Assembly (NCBI GenBank): GCA_963580285.1
Contig: OY757011.1
Location: 99,627,728-99,691,727 of the forward strand
DNA: 64,000 nt
Direction: 5' to 3'
Source of the DNA: Lucinisca nassula
Lineage: Eukaryota; Mollusca; Bivalvia; Lucinida; Lucinidae
Notes under the pieces: model-generated
Database searches by the model: none
Seen by the model: the letters and a program-made list of their open reading frames with translations, nothing else
Told to the model about the DNA's origin: nothing
In this document: piece after piece, positions 54,845 to 63,449 of the stretch
Layout of the letters: every line of letters begins with the position of its first letter
Numbering within the stretch: position 1 is the first letter of the stretch
Program-made: the position numbers and the translations under genes

Positions 54845-55000
54845 GGTTGTCTCGCAAGGTCTCCAAGATTTAACGTGATTGGACCATGTAAACGATCTTC
54901 CTTAGGGTAGGGAAGTTATGTTGTTATGACTAAACCTGTATGTCTTAGTCTATAGGCGGACATCTAGCAGATTCAACATTTGCTCATGTTTGTATTATGT

Positions 55001-55178
55001 TTAACCCATTTAGTACCCAAAACCTCAAAACCGGTACCCTGGCAAACAGTGCAGGCCCAGATCAGACGCTGCAAAATGCAGCTTCTGATCAGGGTGTACA
55101 CTGTTTGTAAAAAAGTTCAGCCATTTTCCAAACAAATTTTTAAGAAAACACAACATGACACCCCTAAAATATTAAACC
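55001..55178. mobile_element. D-type MITE, right end lost
   Basis: TTAACCCATTTAGTACCC left end; core 'cagatcagacgctgcaaaatgcagcttctgatcag'; the right half fades after 'gacacccctaaaatatt'. Confidence 0.75.
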
Positions 55179-55346
55179 AACAGCGAGACCATTTTTGGGC
55201 AGTCCCAAATTGTCTCGATCCTCACAATGCTGAACCCAAACAAATCCTTTTTGAAAAAAGTATTGTTCTCAGAAGCCAACTATACATGTATACTATTTCC
55301 TCTCTGCTTCTGAATCCATGATGAAACTGAAATAATGCAACACAAA

Positions 55347-55625
55347 CATCACAAAAACACGCCTATATAATTTTGTCCCCCTTGAACCCCACTTGTATAT
55401 AGTAAAACTGGGGTTTACAGGGTAAACCTTATTTTTCTTATTTCTGTCTAAAATATAGATTGTTGGTACTTGTTAGAACCACCTCGATGAGGTGGTTCCA
55501 ACGAGTACCCACAATATATATTTTAAGCAGAATTAAGAATAATATTACAATTTTTCTTCTTAAATTTTTTGCTTTTTTTGGCGGTAAAGTTTACAATGTA
55601 TTTGGATAGGCGTGTTATCTTAATG
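55347..55625. mobile_element. A-type MITE with a covarying core change
   Basis: Ends CATCACGAAAACACGCC and GGCGTGTTATCTTAATG. The core reads 'aaccacctcgatgaggtggtt': both arms carry the G-to-A/C-to-T change, so the hairpin is kept. Confidence 0.83.
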
Positions 55626-55675
55626 CGACTGAAAATCGAGAAGTGTAGCATGCTGAAATATTCAGCATGGAAAGG

Positions 55676-55836
55676 AGAAGCCCCCGTGGTGTAGTGGTTA
55701 CGCTACTCGCCTTGTAAACCAGGGATCGCAGGATCGATCCCGGGCTTCTCCAGACTTTCGGATGAGTCTTTAAACCGAGGTCCCGTCTCTGTATGACCTT
55801 AGCTGTTGATGGGACGTAAAAAACTCAAACACTCAG
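55676..55836 (+). mobile_element. SINE S1 with target-site duplication
   Basis: 'tcagcatggaaagga' lies directly before and after. All landmarks present. Confidence 0.94.
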
Positions 55837-55839
55837 CAT

Positions 55840-56285
55840 GGAAAGGATAAATAGCAAGCAAAAATGTCTAAACATTTCTAGTACTCATAATTATGTCCTA
55901 CATACAGGGGAAAACATGTCACATATCTGCAGAGAACAAACATGACAAAAATCAATTTTCTTTTCTTTTTCATTTCTGTACACTTTGGCAGTGAAAAACA
56001 TATCATCATCATGTAGCCTCCCTTTTCGTTGACAGACAACATAGATGTTTTAGGTATCTAACACCTTTTGGTAAAACATGGAGAAATTTATTTACTGTAT
56101 GTATTCAGACAGACAGGCCAGGGCAAACAGTGCAAATCCAGAGGCATCTCATCAGGGTCAACACTGTTTGCCACCCATCCAGCTATTTTTAGACAAAACA
56201 CTGTAGTAAATTAATGTTTAAGATAAGGTCAAAATCTTCAATTTTAGAACAAGTATGCTAAGGCATCCATATATTTATAGTAAAT
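55840..56285. other. No gene seen; worn D-type core
   Basis: 'gggcaaacagtgcaaatcc' and 'tcagggtcaacactgtttgcc' (56120-56172) are an eroded D core. A TTTATT (AATAAA on the minus strand) near 56090 could serve the ANKRD54 transcript. Confidence 0.4.
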
Positions 56286-56494
56286 ATGGTAAAATTTCTG
56301 TATTAAGACCACCTTTGGGACAGTTCAAAAGTGGTCTTTAAGACTACTTTTGAACAGTCCCAAAGGTGGTCACTTTCTAGATGACCCTGGTTGTAGAAAA
56401 CATAATGAAAGATCAGCTTAAATCCTTAAAATGTAATTTTAATAGCATAATTAGTCCTGATAATAGCTGGTCTTAATAGTGGACTTTTACTTTA
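56286..56494. mobile_element. E-type MITE
   Basis: 'gtaaaatttctgtattaagacc' at left, 'gtcttaatagtggacttttac' at right, with the long inner hairpin (arms 'gaccacctttgggac' and complement). Confidence 0.82.
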
Positions 56495-56713
56495 TGACAA
56501 CCTAAAGGAAACAGCCCAAGGAAATAGCATATTCTTTCCTTTCAGTGCAGCCTCTCCAGGCAAAGAGGAGGCAAGAGGTAGTTTAGGCTGCTCTCTTCAA
56601 GGTACACAATGCTCTCCTAGCCAGAGCTGAAGCTATGACCAGTCCAAAGCAGATTTCTTTAACTCTCTTCATACAGAAGCTGTATTGAACTTTCTTCAGA
56701 CCAAATTGGTCCA

Positions 56714-56920
56714 CTATGTTTCTCTTCTTGACACCATCCTCAGTTCTGGTTGTTCTTTCTTCTGTATGGAGAGCGAGGCAAAGTCTGACAGAAGGATATT
56801 AACATGGTCCACCTCCTCTCTCGTTGAAGTCCTCTGAAGCTGTCGACACAGTTCGTCAAGCTGACTTGCATCCTCCTTGTCACCCGTTATCTCAAGGTAA
56901 GTCTTCATCATATCAGATAC
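56714..56920 (-). CDS. ANKRD54: ANKRD54, last coding exon
   Basis: Acceptor (TTTAAAAAG on the minus strand) ends at 56921; the exon starts GTA TCT GAT in phase 0, matching the donor at 62230, and stops at TAG 56714-56716 after 68 codons. The segment LDELCRQLQRTSTREEVDHV and the following LLSDFASLSIQ match the known C-terminal tail of ankyrin repeat domain protein 54, which in vertebrates holds a nuclear export signal and helps move the kinase Lyn and its partners between nucleus and cytoplasm. The join with the upstream exon (RAEVLQ | VSDMMKTYLE) aligns with the vertebrate protein without a gap. Identification is by recalled family similarity. The short tail after SLSIQ differs from vertebrates. 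Confidence 0.9.
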   Translation of the reverse strand, partial: VSDMMKTYLEITGDKEDASQLDELCRQLQRTSTREEVDHVNILLSDFASLSIQKKEQPELRMVSRRET

Positions 56921-56954
56921 CTTTTTAAAGAAAACAAATTAGTCATTACAAATT

Positions 56955-57204
56955 CAGGGGCCAGTTGTTCAAAACTAACGATGTTGTTAAGTAACGTATC
57001 GTTAAAACTCTGATCATTAAATATGGCAAATATGCTGAATTTTTTGCTCAAAAAATGTAAGCAGCTTTTGCAGGCGCAAAAGCTGCTCACATTTTTTCAG
57101 CAAAAAAAGACAAAAATTTACGATATTGTATTTGCTAGAAGAGTTAACAATATGACCACTAACGAGCTCGTTAAGCTAACAATGCTTTGAACAACTGGCC
57201 CCTG
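56955..57204. mobile_element. F-type MITE, complete
   Basis: Inverted ends CAGGGGCCAGTTGTTCAAA and TTTGAACAACTGGCCCCTG (19 bp). Inner inverted repeat 'gcagcttttgcaggcgcaaaagctgc'. Lies in the ANKRD54 intron 35 bp from the last exon. Ends of CAGGG type suggest hAT ancestry; no 8-bp duplication seen. Confidence 0.87.
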
Positions 57205-57350
57205 GTCTATAAATAATATCTACAGTCCAGCTTTTGGGGGCAGTTGGGTGAGGCAAAGGGGTTGTGTATTGTCACAGGGGTGTCCAATTGATTACAGTTG
57301 GGCAAGGCCTAGTGTCCTTGCAGCAGTTAAGGATATATGGGAATATTGTT

Positions 57351-57900
57351 CATCACGAAAACACACCTATATAATTTTGACCCCCTTAAACCCTGTTTCT
57401 ATATAGTAAAACTGAGGTTTACAGGGGTAAACCTTAGTTTTCTTATTTCTGCTCTAAAATATAGGCTGTAGGTACTCGTTAGAACCACCTCAACAAGGCA
57501 TTTCTGACTAGTATCCACAACCTTATTTTAGCAGAAATGAGAAAAATATCATGTTTCGTCTTAAAATTTTCATTTTTTTTGCACTAACTTTTACAATGTA
57601 TTTGTATAGGCGTGCTTTCCATTACGTAAACACGCCTATACAATTACACTGCCACCTTTATCGCCGACAACATTTAAATTTTATGATGAAAAATTGTGAT
57701 ATTTTTCTTATTTCTGCTCAAAATATAGATTGTGGGCACTTGTTAGAACCGCCTCATCGAGGCGGTTCTAACAAATACCCACAATCTATATTTTAGAGCA
57801 GAAATAAGAAAAATAAGGTATACCCCCCGGAAGCCCCAGTTTTACTATATAAAAGTGGGGTTCGAGGGGGTAAAAATTATATAGGCGTGTTTTCGTGATG
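57351..57900. mobile_element. Two A-type MITEs, inverted and abutting
   Basis: 57351-57619 starts CATCACGAAAACACACC; 57620-57900 starts CATTACGTAAACACGCC and ends GTTTTCGTGATG. They lie in opposite orientation and share a terminus. The first core is damaged (near 57475-57512), the second intact (about 57738-57785). Confidence 0.82.
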
Positions 57901-58435
57901 CTTAATGTTTTTCAGTTTTAACATTTCCGATGATTTTCCACTTTCTCCCCTGTCCTTCTCTTTTATCTACTCCACTGTCTCTTCTGCATACAGTCGAACT
58001 TCAATGGCTCGAACCTCTTTGGGACCATGAAAATTTGTTCGAGACAGCGGTAGTTCGAGCCACAGAGGGATACTATTAGTGCCATACCAGGAGGCATAAT
58101 GGAGATAATTGTAGATATCTTTTCTGTGTTCTGTATTTTAAATGTACATTGTGTGTACTCAATAGAATCGCCTCATCGAGGCGATTCTAATGAGTACACA
58201 CAGCATACATTTGCAAGATAAATGAAGCAAATCTTCCTAAATTACCCTATGTCGTATTTTGAGGGACTCCCTGAGGACTCAAGAACGGGTTTGACTCATC
58301 CATAGTAAACGAGCCATTGGAGTTCGAGCCATCGAAGTTTTACTGTACTCTATCTCTTTTCTCCCTTTCTCCAGGAGACATACAGAAAATGACCCATAAG
58401 GGTTGACATGTCGTTAAACCCCAACATAGTCCAAA
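57901..58435 (+). mobile_element. LINE 3' UTR remnant split by a C-type MITE
   Basis: 57901-57990 is pyrimidine-rich sequence like 4551-4634. After the MITE, 58346-58435 has 'gacccataagggttgacatg' and 'tcgttaaaccccaac', the LINE 3' end. Same family as 60458-60945. Confidence 0.6.
57991..58345. mobile_element. C-type MITE, complete, TA target
   Basis: TA at 57989-57990 and 58346-58347; ends CAGTCGAACTTCAATGGCTCG and CGAGCCATCGAAGTTTTACTG; core palindrome at about 58150-58200. Confidence 0.9.
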
Positions 58436-58672
58436 GAAATGGCTCAAACCCCTTTGGGACATTGAAAATTTGTTAAGTTAGGGGTAGTTTGAGCCACTGA
58501 GAGTTAAGGTCAGAAGGCACAATAAGGATATCTTTTCAATTTTCTTAAAAATAAAGGTATGTGTGCACTCATCAGAACGACCTCAACGAGCCGATTCTAA
58601 CCACTGGTAGTATACATTAAATATATTTTCTAGATAACATAAGAAAATTCTACATAATTATCCTCACTATAT
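58436..58672. mobile_element. C-type MITE, degenerate
   Basis: 'aatggctcaaacccctttggg', 'gtttgagccactgagagtt' and a mutated core 'catcagaacgacctcaacgagccg'. Confidence 0.6.
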
Positions 58673-59215
58673 TTAAGGTTTTTCTATCTTAAGCTCTGGT
58701 GGTCATTTTGTTTCATGGAGCAGAACCATTTAGACAATTTCAGTAGAGGGGCCCCTAAGGTACACTTCTTAAAAATTATTTTAAAATCCATTAACCGGTA
58801 CAGGGGGAGATGTCTTTTAAGTAAGTTGTTGATAGACGAAAAAACATTTATTTTTACTCATGTGGCCATCTTGTTTATACAAGCAGACTGGTTTGAGCAA
58901 TTTCCGTTGGTCACCCAAGGAGTATTCCTGTGAAATTATTTTGAAATTGGGTTAGTGGCCTTTGACGAGATGTCATTTTAAGGTTTTTCCATTTTAAGCT
59001 CTGGCTGCCATTTTGTTCAACAGAGTACGTGGAATCATTTTAGCAATTTTGGTAGAGGGTCACCCAAGGAACACTTCTGTGAAATTATTTCAAAATTCAT
59101 TCACTGGTTTAGGTGAATATGTAGTTTAAGTAAATTGTTGATGGACGATACAAAGAACATGACAACGACATACCAGGGGCATGGCATGATCACAATAGCT
59201 CACCATGAGCACTTC
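58673..59215 (+). mobile_element. Helentron-like element, two ~304-bp units
   Basis: 'aaggtttttctatcttaagc' at 58676 recurs as 'aaggtttttccattttaagc' at 58980. The end 'tgatcacaatagctcaccatgagc' (59191-59213) is the family's 3' end with the second hairpin arm missing. Confidence 0.7.
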
Positions 59216-59217
59216 GT

Positions 59218-59465
59218 AAACCCTATTTTTCTCTAAAAAAGTGGGGTTTAGGGGAGTTCATTTCATGGACTTGTTCACATGATGGAGACAGCGAAAGTTT
59301 GAGCCAATGAGGGTTAATTAAACGGCCAGGTCAGGAGGAAAAGAAGAAATATTTTTTTTAACTTTTCTTCAAAATAATGGTATGTAGTGTGTACTAATTA
59401 GAACTGCGACATTAAGGCAATTCTTCTGAGGACACACAACATATATTTTCAAGATAAAATAAGAA
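59218..59465. mobile_element. B-type end and C-type remnant
   Basis: 59218-59283 is the right end of B ('tcatttcatggacttgttcac'). 59285-59465 is a worn C ('gcgaaagtttgagccaatg', 'actaattagaactgcgac'). Confidence 0.6.
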
Positions 59466-59704
59466 AAAATATTGCAAATACATCAATATCTGGGGCCAGT
59501 TGTCCAAAACCTCGTCAGCTTAACGAGTATGCAAGTACAATATCTGAATTTTTTTTTATTTTTTCTGAAAAAAAAAAATACAACAAGAGCTGTCACTATA
59601 AGTGAGCAATGCCCCCGTGGGAGCCAATTTGAGGAAACAAAAAGGGAGGACTAACGCACAAACCCACACACAAACCCACAAACAAATGGGCAGTGCAAAA
59701 ACTA

Positions 59705-59882
59705 CAGTCAAACCTGTCATAGTGGCCACCTCTATTGAGCAAGCAACCTGTCTTAAGCAAACATAGATTTAGTTCCCCAAAAAGGCAAATGCATTAAAAT
59801 TCCCCTGTATTAAGCAAGCACCTCTCTTAAGCAAGCACATTTTGATTATCCCATAGGTGGTTGCTTAATACAGGTTGGACTG
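59705..59882. mobile_element. G-type MITE, TA target
   Basis: Ends CAGTCAAACCTGT and ACAGGTTGGACTG, TA at 59703-59704 and 59883-59884. 'ttaagcaagcac' repeats inside. The CAGT start with TA target fits Tc1/mariner-type MITEs. Confidence 0.85.
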
Positions 59883-60457
59883 TATATGCCCTCCTACGGG
59901 GGCATACAAATTTAACAAAATTGTTGAAGAAATGTGGCAGTAGTTCGGGTCACAATGTTTAAGAGCGTGTTTTTATTTCAGAAAATAATGGGCCATACCT
60001 CCTTCGCAGATGATAGGATCAGCGTGAAATTTGTGTTAGGCACCCCTTTAGCTCACAAGGAATGCATGTGCAAAGTTTCAGCTCAAATGGCAGAGAAATG
60101 TGGAAGTAGTTCGTGTCACAAGGTTTTTGAACGCGTTTTTCAGAAAATCAAGGGCCGTAACTTCGTCGCAGGTGATAGGATCAACTTGAAAATTTTGTTA
60201 GGCACCCCTTCACCTCACAAGGAATGCATGTGCAAAGTTTCAGCTCAATTGGTGAAGAAATGTGAAGGTAGTTTGCGTCACAAGATTTTTTAGCGCATTT
60301 CTGAGAAAATCAAGGGCCATAACTCCATAACCCTTCATCTGAGTAGAATGAATTTTGTGTAAGGCACCTCTTTACCTCAAAAGGAATGCATGCATGTGCG
60401 AAGTTTCAGCTCAAACGGTGAAGAAATGTGGAAGAAGTTAGCGTCACAAGGTTTCAA

Positions 60458-61176
60458 GGAATGGGACCGTGCAATAATTAACAAACTCCATGCCATTAAA
60501 CCTGTCTTTGGAACAAAATGCACTCCTCCACAGTTTTCCAGAAAAGAGGACGTAGTATTAACACGACTGCGCATTGGCCATACTAGAGTTACTCATTCTT
60601 ATATTTTTAATGGTGATGATCAGCCTTCTTGTGTAGGTTGTGATCAGCCATTCACTGTGAAACATATCTTAATTGACCGTGTTGACTTTTCACCCTCACG
60701 TATTTTATATTTCAAAGCTGACACTTTGCAACAACTGTTTCGAGATGTACCTGTTGATAATATTATTTTATTCTTAAAAGAAATTGGACTTTTTCATAAG
60801 ATTTAACTGTTTCAGATTTTCTGTTTTACTTTTAATATCATCATAATTATTCATGCCGTTTAACCATTAACCGTTTGATGCTTATGACCCACAAAGAGGG
60901 TTGACGCGTCATTAAACACGAAATCATCATCATCATCATCATCTTCTGTGGCGATTTATTTATGTTGTTTGTTACTTACTGTGTGTATCACTTGTGTCTT
61001 TAATTTTGGATGGCCATATGGCCATTTTGTGGGAAAGTAACTGTCCTTATGGCCTTCCTTTGTTTAGGTTTCCATTATGGTCTGGTCGCTTGGTGTTTGT
61101 ATTTCTTTCCCTTTGGTGTCTTTGATGGGTGGAGTAAGTTAATTGTATCGATTCCAGATCTTTGTTTTACTTCTAC
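60458..61176 (+). mobile_element. LINE fragment: reverse transcriptase C terminus, 3' UTR, extra module
   Basis: An open frame to a stop at 60804-60806 encodes a typical C terminus of an L2/CR1/jockey-like reverse transcriptase: LTRLRIGHTRVTHSYIF, then CVGCDQPFTVKHIL, with the last Cys of the usual CxxC...H...C pattern lost. The 3' UTR ends 'gggttgacgcgtcattaaac' and (ATC)n at about 60945. A further ~230 bp (60944-61176) match 9632-9868. 'tttcaa' occurs at both outer borders (60452-60457, 61177-61182), so the whole may be one insertion in the Helentron-like array. 5'-truncated, inactive. Confidence 0.75.
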
Positions 61177-61672
61177 TTTCAAACACGTTTTTCAGAAAAT
61201 CAATGGCCGTAACTCCATCACAGATGACAGGATCAACGTGAAAATTGTGTTCGGCACCCCTTCACCTCACAAGGAATACATGTGCAAAGTTTCAGGTTTT
61301 TAGCACATTTTTTAGAAAATAAAGGGCCGTAAGGCCTTTGAAAATGATAGGACCAACGTGAAAATTGTAATAGGCACACTTCACCTCACAAGGAATGCAT
61401 GTGCAAAGTTTCAGCTCAATCGTTGGAGAAATGTGGAAGTAGTTCGCATCACAAAAAAGTGCGGACTTACAAACCCACAAAAGCACAAACGAACGAACGC
61501 ACAAACAAACAGACAGTGCAAAAATTATATGCCCTCCTACGGGGCATAAAAATGTTAGATATTGCATTTTTCAGCAAAATAATTAGCATATTTGCCATAT
61601 TAAATGATCAAAATTTTAATAATTCATGAACTAACGACAGCGTTAGTTTTGAACAAATGGCCACTGCAATTA

Positions 61673-61760
61673 TGATAATTTTTTTCTTAGCAACTCAAGA
61701 ACTAGTTCTAAACAGCCGTGGTAAATGAGCCGTCTGTGTTTGAACCATCAAAGTTTCATT
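61673..61760. mobile_element. C-type MITE, 3' end fragment
   Basis: 'agcaactcaagaactagttc', 'gtggtaaatgagccgtctg' and 'aaccatcaaagtttcattg'. Confidence 0.5.
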
Positions 61761-62061
61761 GCATAAGGCAAAAAAATTCATTCTCTACAATATGGATTAC
61801 AATTTCTTGCACACCAGATAAGGAAATCCATAGTTTTAGCTTGGGATAGAAATTCTGTTCTAACCCTGGTGTTCTTACTCAAAACTGAATATTCTCACGT
61901 GTTTGATAAATGCACTGGTTGACTATAACCTCATATGTGCCGTTGTTAAGGTGGACATGACGTCACTATACATCACTGTAGTGTCATCACAATATGGCCG
62001 ACGTCGGCAACTGAAGTGACTGCAGTATTTTAACATCCACACTCAGAAATGGAAGGTATGC

Positions 62062-62217
62062 AAGAAAAAGTATCCTACATGGGTGTGAGGGGTGGATAGA
62101 AAAATCCGTCCCTCGGGATCACTGTACGGCATCATGAGGCAAGCCTCATGATGCCGGACAGTGACCCTTGGGATGGATTTTTCCATCCACCCCTCACACC
62201 AATGTAAGATTCTTATA
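62062..62217. mobile_element. I-type palindrome next to an ANKRD54 donor site
   Basis: Imperfect inverted repeat with arms of about 75 bp (62062-62134, 62135-62217), ~85% paired; centre 'gcatcatgaggcaagcctcatgatgc', outer 'gtgaggggtggat' and complement. It ends about 12 bp into the intron following the exon at 62230-62354. The exact ends and target site are unclear. Confidence 0.75.
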
Positions 62218-62229
62218 GTATAAAAGTAC

Positions 62230-62354
62230 CTGTAGAACTTCTGCTCGCATTCTGTCATTACTGTATGACTTGTCTTCAACCAACAATTTTAATCTTGACT
62301 TTGCCAGAGCCAGCGGCGTTCGCCCATACTGGTCCATTGACTTCAGATCAGTCC
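62230..62354 (-). CDS. ANKRD54: ANKRD54, penultimate coding exon
   Basis: 125 bp between an acceptor TTTGTTTTAG (minus strand, ending 62355) and a donor CTACAG|GTACTT (62230/62229). It enters in phase 1 and leaves in phase 0. It encodes the last ankyrin repeat with DQYGRTPLALAKSRLKLL, matching the D-x-x-GRTPLxLAKSxLxLL segment of ANKRD54, then the linker helix DRMRAEVLQ that continues into the exon at 56920. The intron to that exon is about 5.3 kb and nearly all transposons. Earlier exons with the first ankyrin repeats were not found up to 64000 and must lie further right. Confidence 0.9.
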
Positions 62355-62377
62355 CTAAAACAAAGCACTTACTGGTA

Positions 62378-62807
62378 CAGTAAAAGTCCGCTGTTAACCC
62401 TTTTTGTACCAAATGGAATTTTCCACCTTATATATAGCAGGAGTCCATTTCAAAATTTAGGGGTGTCAGGTTGTGTTTTCTTCAAAATTGATTTGGAAAA
62501 TGGCTGAACTTTTTGCAAACAGTGGGGGCCCTGATCAGACGCCGCATTCTGCGGCATCTGATCTGGGCCTGCACTGTTTGCCAGGGTACCCCTTTAGGGG
62601 TTTATGGTCTGAAATGGGTTAAGACCACCCAAAATTAAGACTAAATCTGCTATTAAAAGCTTATTGTGAAGGTTTCAGTTATTCTTTCTGTGCGTTTTCC
62701 ACACCTAGTCTCTCGTATTACGAGACCACCTTTGAGACTGTTCAAAGTGGTCTTGAAGACCACTTTTTAACAGTCCCAAAGGTGGTCTTAACATAGGAAT
62801 TTTAGTG
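62378..62807. mobile_element. E-type MITE split by a D-type MITE
   Basis: Starts CAGTAAAAGTCCGC after TA (62376-62377) and ends GGAATTTTAGTG before TA (62808-62809). The D element sits at a TTAA near the left end. The first base is 24 bp from the ANKRD54 exon. Confidence 0.87.
62394..62622. mobile_element. D-type MITE (TTAA) in an E-type MITE
   Basis: TTAA at 62394-62397 and 62619-62622; ends CCCTTTTTGTACC and 'tctgaaatggg'. Core 'gatcagacgccgcattctgcggcatctgatc'. Confidence 0.9.
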
Positions 62808-62959
62808 TAAATGTATGTCAAAAGCAAATGTATAATGATGAAGTCAGAAGAAAACTAGATTGAGCTGTGTTGTTGGACAACATACACCCCACCACATAAG
62901 CAAGGTCACAATAAATTGAATTGCAATCAAGCATTTTTGAGCAAATAAGGAACATGTAT

Positions 62960-63447
62960 AAAATATAATGCACAAAAGGCCGTAACTACTGTGACACGGT
63001 TGGATTTTGATGATGATCAAACTTGTAGGAGGTCTCATTGATGCAAAGCCATGTATCAAGTTTGGTGGAAATCGTAAACACAGACTGTAGAGTTTGTAAA
63101 TGGCTAATTTCAGCATTACATATATTTGAAGAACAAAGGGCCATATCTCCCGCGATATACATCGGATTTTGACGATTATCAAACTTGTGTGAGGTCTCAA
63201 GGGTGCTATGCCATGTATGAAGTTAGGTGGAAATTGGTAGGTAAACACAGACTGTAGAATAAGGAAACGGCTAATTTCAGCATAATTTGAAGAACAAAGG
63301 GCCATAACTCCTGCGATGGGCATCAGATTTTGCTGATGATCAAACTTGTGTGAGGTCTCATGAATACAAAGCCATGTATGAAGTTTGGTTGAAATCAGTG
63401 AGTAAACACAGACGGTCGAGTCCGAAATGGCTAATTTCAGCATTAAT
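62960..63447. repeat. ~165-bp tandem array, three units
   Basis: 'atggctaatttcagcatta' and 'aagaacaaagggccata' recur about every 165 bp (63100, 63268, 63428). It resembles the internal array of a Helentron-like element; no terminal hairpin was found. The 199-codon open frame across it is repeat-derived. Confidence 0.7.
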
Positions 63448-63449
63448 TG

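Larger units (their letters stand above)
59582..61552 (+). mobile_element. Helentron-like element, dimer-like, with nested insertions
   Basis: The 5' end ACAAGAGCTGTCACTATAAG is followed by AATGCCCCCGTGGG, an ACAAACCC-repeat stretch and a first 3' hairpin (59885-59906, TGCCCTCCTACGGGGGCA). Then come ~160-bp units ('gtgcaaagtttcagctcaa' near 60070, 60230, 60400, 61280, 61400) and a second end (about 61528-61550, 'tatgccctcctacggggcata' then AAAA). A short copy and a longer copy seem joined head to tail. MITE G and a LINE piece are inserted. Confidence 0.75.
59489..61665. mobile_element. F-type MITE split by ~2 kb of later insertions
   Basis: Left part 59489-59581 'ggggccagttgtccaaaacc'; right part 61553-61665 'agcatatttgccatattaaatgatc' to 'cgttagttttgaacaaatggcc'. 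The Helentron-like material lies between. Confidence 0.75.

Noticed and set aside
60390..60457. Start of the LINE frame at an upstream ATG
   Set aside because: The first ~20 codons are Helentron-like array sequence; the LINE part begins near 60458, so this start is accidental.
62844..63443. 199-codon open frame on the minus strand
   Set aside because: It consists of three ~165-bp tandem units with the same peptide repeated; repeat-derived, no gene features.
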